Shown here: positions 33,863-44,467 of the stretch, one piece after another | Layout of the letters: every line of letters starts with the position of its first letter | How positions within the stretch are numbered: the first letter of the stretch is position 1 | From: Erigeron canadensis | Lineage: Eukaryota; Streptophyta; Magnoliopsida; Asterales; Asteraceae | Reading direction: 5' to 3' | Length of the DNA stretch: 64,000 nt | Assembly (NCBI RefSeq): GCF_010389155.1 | Contig: NC_057762.1 | Location: forward strand, 34,718,055 to 34,782,054 | Notes under the pieces: generated by a model | The model's input: the letters and a program-made list of their open reading frames with translations, nothing else | The model's database searches: none | What the model was told of the DNA's origin: nothing | Translations under genes and position numbers: made by a program

Positions 33863-35050
33863 GAATATTAAGGATTTTAGTTTTTATTTTTTTTAACTGG
33901 CATTTTATTTTACTCCTAAATTACACATATGTCTGGAACCAGGACTTTTGAAAAACCTCTACCCCACCTTTTTTGCCAAATTTTATGTGGTTGTAGTGAT
34001 AGGAAGAGATAGAATTTGGTATATTAAGCGATTGTCAATATGAGAAATGTGATCTTTTTTATTTTTTTTGTCTGTTTGTATTTTAGACATTGAGCTTAAC
34101 CTTATGAGTTTTCTAGTAGCTAAGTAGTTAATGACTCAATGAGTTAATGGCATATATAGCTCGACGGCAGCTCCAAGGAGGTGCCTGTACGTGAATCACA
34201 CGACCTTTTTCCTTACTGCTTAAAGTTTTATTAAAACAATTCCAGATCTCATAAACATAGGAGGTCCAAATAATTTGAGAACTCAGTCGCGTTCAATCTG
34301 GTGTCAGCTCTCGAACTGTTAGTCGCATTCGATTTGATGTGTGTACTTGAATTGCAGCTCTGTTCTCGTTTCCTCATTTGGAGTGACGGATGAATTCATG
34401 AATTATATTGACATTGTTATATTTCTCACACGCTCCTACCTCTACCTATATAAAATGCACATGGTCTTTCTTTTAAGTAAAAAACAACAAACAACTTGGC
34501 ATTTTATACAAAAGAAAAACCTTTCCCAACAAAGGTTACAACATAGAGAAGCAAAACATACAAGTTGTGTGTATGGTTTCCTAGAGCCTAAGTATTCCAA
34601 AAAAATCCAAAAATGCAGCTAACCTACACAGGTTTTAGTGGAACTTGATCAACTTTAATAAGTTTTTTTTTTGAGAGCCAATAATAGAAAAAGAAAAAGT
34701 GTAAAGGAAAAAAAAAAAGTGGGTGTACGAGTGAGGTACTTTGGACAGTACGATAGAGAGAATGCAGCATGCCGCTTATGTTAGCGGGATTCCTGTGTAG
34801 TGGTTTTCTTTATCTTTTTGAAATAAACTTATTTGTTTAAATTATAATAAAGATGGAAATTTAAAATGAATTAATTGATCGACCAAAAGAATATCAATCA
34901 TGATTATTGTGTTTTATTTTAGTTTAATTGGTCGAATCTTATATTACGATAAAAGGAACCATTGGTTCGACTATATCCACACACACAAATGCTAACTTAC
35001 ATGCTAAGAAAAATAAATTGGAAAACATAGTTATGTACGACTAGAAATCT
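33863..35050. other. Intergenic
   Basis: No gene is supported. A 93-codon frame at 34341-34622 is unremarkable in composition and without recognisable domain. Confidence 0.55.
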
Positions 35051-35051
35051 A

Positions 35052-35414
35052 GGGTGCGTTTGGTTGTGTAAAAGAACCCTTGTTTTCTATTTTTGTTTTC
35101 CAAGAACACATGAAAAATAGAAAACGCTAGCTAATAATAGTTTTCTAAGAATATTTTTCAAGAAAATAAAAAACAATATTTTTTTATTTTTCAATTGAAA
35201 ACCTAAAAACATTTTTTCCTTGTTTTTTGTTTTTCATTTTCATTTTCCATTTCCCCCCTCCCTTCCTCTCACATCCCTATCATATTTTTTAATTTTCAAA
35301 TTAGAACGCGTTTTCAAAATTTTTATTTGTATTCTAAAAAATAAAAACCCTTCTCATTTTCTAGAAAATTAAAAATGGAAACCATAAAATATTTTCTAAA
35401 ACCAAACGGAGCCC
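35052..35414. mobile_element. MITE with GGGTGCGTTTGGTT ends
   Basis: Left end GGGTGCGTTTGGTT and right end AACCAAACGGAGCCC are inverted repeats with two mismatches. Only TA can be read as target duplication on both sides. The interior is made of inverted GTTTTCTA / TAGAAAAC words. Superfamily is uncertain. Confidence 0.6.
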
Positions 35415-35519
35415 TAATGTGACCGTAATCCGATTGCTAACTGCAATCAATTTTTTTTATTATTATTTTTTTATTTTTAGAACGGCATTCTAATCTATTT
35501 CTAGTCCTAACTTACATGC

Positions 35520-35656
35520 ATGTCTGAGATGAAACCCATAATTCTCGAAAAATCCTTAGTAATCCACCCCAAAAAGTATGGGAAGTGAGACTCGAACCCA
35601 GGTGGATTCCCCAAGGTCAAAGACCTTATTAATGAGCCACCAACCCCATTGGTATA
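35520..35656 (-). repeat. tRNA-derived SINE-like element
   Basis: On the minus strand, TGGTGGCTCATTAATAAGG resembles an A box, and GGGTTCGAGTC (plus 35589-35599) is a near-consensus B box about 40 bp on. The body continues to CATGCATG near 35520. The flanking words CATGCATG and ATTATACC do not define a clear target duplication. Confidence 0.5.
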
Positions 35657-35787
35657 ATATTAGTTAACTATTAATTATGCTAACTACAATCAGTTAATTA
35701 ACGACTTGAATAAAAAAGGCATTATAGCTCATTGTAGCAGATTAATCGGGATTTTTCACGTATAGCCAATCTTTGGCCAGTGGCCAC

Positions 35788-36394
35788 TAGGGGTGATTAT
35801 GGTGCGATTTTTAGCTAAAACCAAACACAAACCATTATTGTGGGTTTTTAAAATTTTAAACCATTTGTAAATGGTTTATAGCGGGTTGGTTTTTCGGATT
35901 GGTTTTTGGTTTTTGTGGTTTATGGTTTACTTTTGCTCACCCTTATATGTGATACTCGAGGTTGGAGTAGCACCACTAAAAAAGGGTAAACACCGCTAAT
36001 ATCGAACAAGTCTACTTTGTTGATTTTGAGAAAAATAGGGTATACTATATATATATATACACACACACACACGTATGAAAAGCTAGGGTATGTTATCTTG
36101 AGCAATACGACAATAAATGGACTGCCCATTATATACATATGAAAGACTATGATCTAGTATCTTGAGATGTATATATATATATAATTAATATTAAAATTTA
36201 ATTCAATTTTATTGATAATATATAATGCGGTTCCGTTTGTTTTTTTTTAGTTTGGTTTATTATATGCAACCAAAATCCGAACCATTAATTTAGTTTTTCT
36301 AAATACAAGAACCATAAAATCGGTTTTTTATTATGGGGTGGTTTTGTGGTTTGGTTTTTTCGGTTTTTTGTGGTTTGGTTTTTGCTCACCCCTA
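35788..36394. mobile_element. hAT-type element with palindromic TSD GTGGCCAC, possibly nested
   Basis: The 8-bp duplication GTGGCCAC is at 35780-35787 and 36395-36402. Termini are TAGGGGTGA at the left and TCACCCCTA at the right, followed by repeated GGTTTGGTTTTT words. A second, slightly worn right end, TTTTGCTCACCCTTA, occurs inside at about 35930-35945. The first 158 bp could thus be a complete short copy with extra sequence added between ends. A TA/CA dinucleotide run lies at 36043-36072. Confidence 0.85.
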
Positions 36395-36402
36395 GTGGCC
36401 AC

Positions 36403-37160
36403 CTTAAAAATATTTATGTAATAGGGTTTAAATCTAAGAATTTTATAGGGAAATATAACTCTTTACCTTTGTTAAGTTGTGTTTTTGCTTGTGCTTAATG
36501 TCTCAATCAAATAAATTATCCAACACATAATCACAAATCCTTTCTTGAGAAATATTTATAATCCTTATATTATCAAGGGCATATATAATATCGACATGTA
36601 TACTTCTTTCTTTCTTTTTTTTCTTTTTTTTCTTTTTTTTTGTAATGTACCCCGTTTAAAAACCGAGTCACACAACTAACAATAATGATATACAATTCTG
36701 TAATGATCGAGTGAGATATAAAATTGATTATCGAAATAATCTACTAACAGATGTTGGTAAGTCCATGTCTATTGAAATTTCAGTGTGAGAAATATGTAAC
36801 TCTTTTAATTAGAAAAATTAAATTCTGTTCGATATTAAGTTTCGGTTGGAAATAATCATGAATTATTAGTCTAATTTTTACAATTCAAAGACATCTGTTA
36901 TAATTTATTAAGAAAGGAAAAGGGGGTTAGGAAGATGATGGAATGAGAAAAGCAAATGGATATATATTAGTCCACTTTCTTAAAGTAGAAAATAAACTTG
37001 GAAATGCGTTTAGCTGGCGTCAACCTAATTCTTTTTTTAAAGGTGTAGATTATTTGCTCGCAATAAGAAGAGAAATTTTCAACTAAACTGTCTGAAGGCA
37101 CGACATTTAATTGGGATAAAACTCTGCCTTTTCCTGCTTCACTGGAGGACTTTATTGTAA
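36403..37160. other. Intergenic, AT-rich
   Basis: No gene is supported. A T-rich run with interspersed C spans about 36605-36642. Confidence 0.6.
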
Positions 37161-37164
37161 AAAT

Positions 37165-37248
37165 CTTTCAAATGTGTTTTCCATATCTCGAATTCAAGAC
37201 CTCTAATATGTAAAATTGGTGCTCAACCACTGAGCTATAATAATAAGT
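37165..37248 (-). repeat. tRNA-like relic or SINE head
   Basis: On the minus strand, TAGCTCAGTGGTTGAGCAC (plus 37219-37237) is an excellent A-box and D-arm match, followed by TTGAATTCGAGA (plus 37186-37197) in B-box position. An acceptor stem cannot be made, so a functional tRNA is unlikely. Confidence 0.5.
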
Positions 37249-37259
37249 AAAAACCCAAT

Positions 37260-40069
37260 AACTAACTACTCCATAATAGTCTAATACAGTAAACAAAACT
37301 TTCTTTAGAATTTTATCTTCGACACATTCATTTTAGAGTAATGTTATTTTTACCTGACGCTTTGGGATTGTAATTTTGCTACCTCGTTGAATCATCTATA
37401 ACGATTTAGAGTATGAGGCTCACCCTTTAATAAATTACTTTTCTTATATTTACTCATTATTTTTTAATTATGCAAAAATTAAAAGAAAAATTACTGAAAC
37501 TTTTATTTATATTATACATAATATTAAGAGGAATGAACGGATGAAGTGGCGAGTTACTATTCGTCCATGTAACATCTTGTAAAATTTTGTCGAATTGTAT
37601 CCCGTCCGATCCATTTATTACGGGTTATTTATTGGTTTTTGCATACTTTTTTTCCTCTTGATTTTTCAAACAATATATTGCAACTTTTTTATGCCTATAT
37701 CCCTTACCATTACCATTATTTTGGATTTTGTCACGTCGCATCTCGTTTGGGCTTTCTATTACGGATTACTTAACGGTGTTTTTTCGCATTTTTGTTCCAT
37801 TTAAGTTTTCCAAACATTAATATAACATGTTCTTGTCTCAAAAATGGGAACTTAACATCGTATCAAGCAATAATTTATTCCAATGAAAACATTAAACTGA
37901 GAAACCATATTGATGATTATTTTTTCATAGTGTCGTTTAAAAGGGAAAAACATGGATGAAGTTGCAATAGCCGTCTTTTTAGCAGGACAGTGAATCATTT
38001 TGATTTAATGATTATTAAAAAAATACTCTTTAATTCACAAAAATTAGTTATGTTATATATTTCGTTAGTTTTTTTTATTTAAATGTGTGTTATGAATAGT
38101 TGAAATAATAATAAAAAAACGATGTTAATCATGTAGCAATTATAAATGATTAATTAAATAAAAAGGTAAAACGGGAAAAAGACAATTTTTGTTAAAAGTA
38201 TAAAGTAAAAAAAAATGTGAAAAAAAAAAAAACTCAATATGTTTTGTTAAATTTGACGACTAATATAGACAATAATAATTTGATACAAAAACTTCAAACT
38301 CCAACACCCATTAGAAAAATGACCTGATTTGCATCAACTTTTATAACTCTCGTGAGACACTAAAATAACATATAATGATCATTAATCCCCATTTGAAAAA
38401 AGGGCATAACTCCCTCTTAGAAAATTTCCAACCACGTTTTTTTAGGTGAATAGATTATTAATTATTAGTTTGAGATATAGATATATTGTTATTATTTATT
38501 AATCAAATTAATATATTTTATGGATTAGATTAAATAAGTTTTATTTTTATATTTTATAGTAAATTATAAATAAACTAAATAATGGAAATAGGCAATTATA
38601 GGCAATTATAGTAACAGTAGATATAATATTATTTTCAATATAAGAGTTTTTATTGTATTAAAAATTTAAATCTATCTATTAATTAATTAATAAATAATAT
38701 AAAAGTTTTAATTGTATTAAAAATATACAGTTATATATTAATTTATTATTATAAATTTATTTATGGTATTTAAAAAGTAAGATTATTTTATAATAATTTT
38801 AGTTTATTTTTAGATAGATAAAGGTAATTAAAAATTTGTTGGGTTCCTTTTTTGTTTTCAATTCCCCTTTCCTTTTTCTCTCTACAACATTGGATTCGCT
38901 ATTGCATATAAATCGACGAGTGAAAGTCGATCATGAGTTATTTATATATTTTTTTCGCAGAAGCTATACAACACGATGATAAGAAAATGCAAAGTGTGTT
39001 AACACGGGCTAAGTTTTACCATACATCAATTAATTAAGTAGGAATAAATCTAACTATATATGTAGTCGAAAATGATGACAAACTAAACAACCGTAAGGCA
39101 TAATATCTGTACAAGTTTTTTTATTTTTAGAAAAAGAATGGTGTTACAAGTCGCACGTGTGGGTCATGAACACCTCCCACGTGATTTAGTTCTCTCTTTG
39201 CACATGCTTGTTAACGGTCGAACAACAAAGATGATGTCCCATGCATAAAAAACGAAATAAATAAAACAATAAAACATTACAAGTGAAAAAGCATTTAAAA
39301 AGGAAACGAAAAGAAACGGTATTATTGGGTGTTACTGTACGTTATACGGCTTCTTTGTCGTGAAGTCTACTAGTACGGTATAACTTCTTTTTCTTTATTT
39401 TTACATAAAAGGATTCACATCACAATGTCACATGTTCAATTTACAAAAAGATAATTCGAGAAAAATATGTTAGATTCGAAAATTACCTCAAAATTATAGC
39501 TTTATACAATGGAAATTGATAATTGATCAAGATAAATCATTATCAAACTCTCTTATACCTAAAGTGTTTCAAGTTAATTTTTATGTCCTTGTTTTTCTTT
39601 CATCATATTAAAACTTGTGATTATGGTTATGAAACATAATAACTCATCTATCATTTTGATTGGTGATGTTTGGATAAAATTTGGAAGCCTTTTAACAGTG
39701 ACTAGCGAATATGTAGAACACGTAATTGACCAATTACTCATTATTTACCTTGGGGGACTTGGATAAAAACATTGGACATAAATCGGGATTGCTTTAAATG
39801 AAAAGAGAATCAGAGGGTAAAACTAATGAAAATGACAAACAGTAAGGGGCTAAAGTAGAAATTGTATAAATCTGAAAGAAAGCGTGTGGTGAAGAAAAGA
39901 GAATATATATAGATGAAGGAAAAGAAACAAACATTTGGTACAATAATTAAAGTTAGGTAGAAGGTACACCGTACCAGCATCCCTAACCGGATACGTATCC
40001 CTTTTTCTGTTTTATGAGCAACAAATATCTCAACAGCTTGCATAAAATGATACCTCAAGCCGTCCAACC
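37260..40069. other. Gene-free AT-rich stretch
   Basis: Nothing coding is supported. Two G-box-like CACGTG sites lie near 39156 and 39179. The right edge, TTTTCAAAC at 40070-40078, is the target duplication of MULE B. Confidence 0.6.
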
Positions 40070-40349
40070 TTTTCAAACGCGGCCCGTATCTCAACCACCT
40101 TTTTTTGTAATTTGACCAGACACATTTTGCAGCGAGGGTCACTGCAATAACCCTCGACACGTCAGCTTCCACTCACCGCTTTAAATGTTTGACCCGACCG
40201 TTACTCCACTTATTGCAGCGAGGGTCGCTGCAATAAGTTAACCCGGCGCCTTTTTAAAAACAGATCCACCCATCATCTATTCCATCATTTTCAGATTACA
40301 CTTCCTCCACCCTTCAAAATATAACACTTTTTCTTCCTCCACCCATCTA

Positions 40350-40530
40350 TTGCAGTACCGCCGCCAGCCACCACCGTCGACCGCCAGCCACCACCGTGCA
40401 GTACCGCCAGCCTTCTCTTCCTCCACCATCTATTGCATTACCGCCGCCAGCCACCACCGTCCACCGCCAGCCACCACCGTGCAGTACCGCCAGCCGCCGC
40501 CGCCGTCCACCGCCACCGCAGTACCGCCAG
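40350..40530. repeat. GC-rich minisatellite of MULE B
   Basis: Tandem CCGCCAGCCACCACCGTGCA-like words, the inverse of the array at 4770-4905 in MULE A but with more copies. Proline-rich frames over it should not be annotated as proteins. Confidence 0.8.
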
Positions 40531-41433
40531 TGTCGGGATTATCCTCCCCCAAATTTCGGTCGGTCGTCTTCCCCCAAATTTTCAAGCCATTTCAAAGCAG
40601 CGACCCTCGCTGCAAAAAATGAAAAAACTCGGGCCTTTCAAATTGTGGTATGTATTTTATGCTTTTCCCAATATCCAAACCATTATTTTTTAGTATCTAG
40701 ACCATTACTAATTTTTTCGCTGCAAAAAGTGAAAAAATTCGGGCCTCCATGATATGTTAGTATAGTTTTTGTACATATATCAGTTTTGTTAATTTGTTAT
40801 AATTATTAGTTGTTTATAGGATTTAAATAGGTTTGTTAGTATATTGGTATGTTATTATTAGTTTTGTTAGTTTTGTTAATTAGTTAGTTTTGTTAGAATA
40901 TTGGTATGTTAGTATAGTTTTTGTATATTTATTAGTTTTGTTAGTTTTGTTAGAATATTGGTATGTTAGTATAGTTTTTGTATATTTATTAGTTTTGTTA
41001 GTTTTGTTAGGATTATTAGTTGTTTATAGGATTTTAATAGGTTTGTTAGTATAGTTAGTTTTGATTTATTGATAATTTAGTGATTTGTTAGAGCCACGAA
41101 TTTGTTTTGTTAGTGATTTGTTAGAATATATATCTTAAATGCAAATTAAGAAGATTAGAATTTGTTAAAAATTGATTAAAATATAGGCAAGATTATGTAA
41201 AATTTTGATTAAATAAACTACTTAAGACGTAATAAATTTAGTTCAACAAAATATACATAAGATTATTATAAAAATTAAGTTCAAAAGTATAAAAAATTAA
41301 GTTAAAAAGTTAATATATTGATTTGTTAGAATATTTTAGTCATTAGTGTTAGGTGTTTTACTTTTTGGTTAGAATATTGACAAAATAAAAATGACGTAGA
41401 TTAAAATTTGTTAAAAAATTGATTAAAATAAGG

Positions 41434-43947
41434 AAATGAGGTGCTGAGGAGTGAATGCTCAGCCTCAACTCTGTTGGTAGTGTAATTACGGTAGTTGAGG
41501 TGCTGATCCACCCAAAAGGACACAAACTTTTCCTTGTACGGGGAAAGCCACTCCTTCTGCAGGTACTTGTAAACCTCTGTCAATTTACATGTGATTAGCT
41601 TGTGTGGTATATGTGATTAACAAAAATTAGGAAAAAAAAAACTTCAAAAGCACTTCAATTACTGTCTAAACGGGGACCCATCTTCTCTTTTAAATATGAT
41701 AAATTGTTGGTGTACTCTTCTAGTGTGCGGGACTCGTAAAGTTTTTTCCACCATCAGTAAAAAGGCCCCCATTTCCCTTCCCCTTTTAACGATGGCATGC
41801 TAAATTTGTCTATGTTCCTCCATATGTGCACTCTACACAGTAAATGGTATGCTTCAGGCATAACGGTTTTGCATGCTTTCATTAGCGCCAGATCCCGGTC
41901 CGTGAGTACGACACGCACAGCAAAGCCTTCACCTAACGTCGACTTCAAACACTCCAACACCCATCTATAATTATGCTCTTGTTCGCTTATGATAAACGCA
42001 TATGATATGCTAAAGGTCCTGTTTGTTGGAGTGACACCAACGATCTCGACCAATGGCATGTTGTACATATTCGTTTTGTACGTGGCGTCTATTTGGATAA
42101 CATAAGGAATGCACGCCACAATTTAAAATGCTGTCGGATGTATAAAAACAGATTCCCCAACCGACCAGATACACTGTTGTTGTATGATAATACAAGTAAT
42201 TATGCTCCTTAAGCAAACTGAACATAACCTGTTTCGTTTGAACAATATGGCGTACATATGTCGTTTCCGATACTCTATCATAGTAAATAAATAAAAAGAT
42301 ATGTAAATTTGATATGATATACCTGCATTGGAGTGTTCCCATGTTTTTCGGCCGCCTTCTTCCGCATAGCTTTTGGAAATTGTAAATGTCATCACTGCGG
42401 GTCAAGTTTCCTGGAAATTTTTCTTTCAATAGCTTTAACATCCTACGGGGCGTACTACCACGATGATATTCTTCTTCCAGAAATAATCTCTCCTCTTCAG
42501 TCAACCTTCTTGCGTACGCGTAACCCTCCAGATTCTCAGCTGGATAGTGATTATGTGTGTCGTCTACAACGGTTATCCTCCAACCATCATCAGTTAAACG
42601 ACCGATTAATCTAAAGGGGCACTGACACTTAAGTGTCTTTTTAACGAGGCCGCTTATCCTATCATCCATTTTCCCAGAAAGATTACAGACTATCGTCACT
42701 TTATTTCTTACACCAGCTAAGTTGGAATTTGTTCGTCGTTTGATTAACACATAACCAAGCTGCAATCCTGTACTTTTGGCCCAGTTGAACAATTCTTCGT
42801 GTGAATCGAACACCTAAATTAGTTTTTTTTATAAAAATTATCATTAAATTGTATACTTATAAATATCTAACATTTTAAATATGCAATAAATATAACAACG
42901 AAACACAAGTTAAATAGTACTAAAATATAAATATTCTAATGATATTTCTCAAACATAATACATATCTTATCAATAAAATGAAAAACAGATAAATTTGTTA
43001 TATTCTAGCAATATTTAGTTTTTGGACTAACAATATATTTATACAAAATTACGGTAAAAGTTTACAAGTAATAGGGGGTTTAGTAAAATCAAGAATAGGG
43101 GTATTAAAGTCATTTGATAATATTTTCCTTGTGCAGAGTAATTATTACCTTGAGCAAATCAGCTCCTATTTTAAATATGCAATATCTAACATTTTAAATT
43201 AGTTTTTTTTAACAAATTATCATTAATTTGTATACTAATAAATATCTAACATTTTAAATATGCAATATCTAACATCTTAAATTGCAATAAATATAACAAC
43301 GAAACACAAATTAAATAGTACTAAATATAAATATTTTAATGATATTTGCCTAAATTAGTTTTTTTTAACAAATTATCATTAATTTGTATAATAATAAATA
43401 TCTAACATTTTAAATATGCAATATCTAACATTTTAAAATTGCAATAAATTTAACAACGAAACACAAATTAAATAGTACTAAAATATAAATATTTTAATGA
43501 TATTTGCATAGATTAGTTTTTTTTATAAAAATTATCATTAATTTGTATACTAATAAATATCTAACATTTTAAAATTGCAATAAATATAACAACGAAACAC
43601 AAATTAAATAGTACTAAAATATAAATATTCTAATGATATTTCCTAAATTAGTTTTTTTTTAAAAATTATCATTAATTTGTATACTAATAAATATCTAACA
43701 TTTTAAATATGCAATAAATTTAACAAAAAAACACAAATTAAATACTACTAAAATATAAACTAATAATGATATTTGCCTAAATTAGTTTTTTTTAAGTTAA
43801 CAAGGATACCTGATCGGTGTGAAAAATTCTAGCATCGTAGTCAAAATGAGGGGCCGCCTCTGGTATGTCAAATTCTTCATCAGGTTCTTCTAAGTGAAGC
43901 TCAAAACCTTCCGCACCCATTTCGCCCCATATACTTTCAAAATCCAT
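41434..43947 (-). pseudogene. MULE transposase, frameshifted and C-terminally truncated
   Basis: The first exon 43947..43810 encodes MDFESIWGEM to IFHTDQ and ends at GTATCC. After a 1-kb intron the second exon begins at 42813 (VFDSHEELFNWAKS) and shows a FAR1/MuDR-type N-terminal domain (TLKCQCPFRLIGR, then DDTHNHYPA). The MULE transposase core follows with QIDATYKTN and LTDRDLALMKA, holding two of the DDE-type acidic residues. The reading frame changes at least twice between 42180 and 42110, around IHPTAF and the ACIPYVIQIDA block. A C-terminal piece at 41583..41434 retains WVDQHLNYRNYTTNRVEAEHS and then runs into noncoding sequence. It cannot make a working transposase. Confidence 0.9.
43190..43800. 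repeat. Tandem repeat in the transposase intron of MULE B
   Basis: A unit of about 130-165 bp, containing TAAATTAGTTTTTTTTAA, ATTATCATTAATTTGTATAC and ATCTAACATTTTAAAT, is repeated four to five times. Starts are near 43197, 43353, 43510, 43645 and 43776, and a diverged copy adjoins exon 2 near 42818. It is AT-rich and non-coding. Confidence 0.85.
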
Positions 43948-44467
43948 CTGAAATAATGATAAACTATAATAATAATACTAAAGATCTACAATTTATAGTA
44001 TATTGAAAATCTAATGTATATCTATATATCTATATATATAAATGAAAACAATAATATATATATATATATATATTTAAAACTGATAATAATAATACTGAAG
44101 ATTGTGAAAGAACAATGATATAGAAATAGAAAGAACAAATAGAAAGAAATTGAAAATGATAGTTAAACTTTCGGATGAAAACAATAATATATATATATAT
44201 ATATTTAAAACTGATAATAATAATACTGAAGATTGTGAATGAAAAAACAATGATATAGAAATAGAAAGAACAAATAGAAAGAAATTAAAAACGATAGTTA
44301 AACTTTCGGACGCTAATTGTTTCCATATATAGAACCGTGTGTACACTGTTGACTTGATGGTCCACAGTGTACGGTTTCGTACACTGACTTTTTACAGCGA
44401 CCCTCGCTGCAAAAAGTGTGGTCATTTTAATAAAAAACTGGTCGGATCACCAGGCGCCTTTTCAAAT

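Larger units (their letters stand above)
40079..44458 (-). mobile_element. Mutator-like element B, internally deleted (4380 bp)
   Basis: Both ends are present. Target duplications are TTTTCAAAC (40070-40078) and TTTTCAAAT (44459-44467), eight of nine bases equal. The terminal inverted repeats run about 75 bp and share ACCA(C/G)TTTTTTNT, TGACCA and TTTTGCAGCGAGGGTC blocks. The noncoding end 40079-41433 matches 3920-5180 of MULE A in inverse order. The element carries only a broken transposase; a deletion fuses the transposase C-terminal exon to the noncoding end at about 41433. It is non-autonomous but could be moved by a related transposase. Confidence 0.9.

Noticed and set aside
37165..37248. 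A functional tRNA gene on the minus strand
   Set aside because: The D-arm region is convincing, but no acceptor stem or proper T-arm spacing can be formed.
40079..44458. MULE B as an autonomous element
   Set aside because: The transposase has at least two frame changes and lost its C-terminal part at the 41433 junction.
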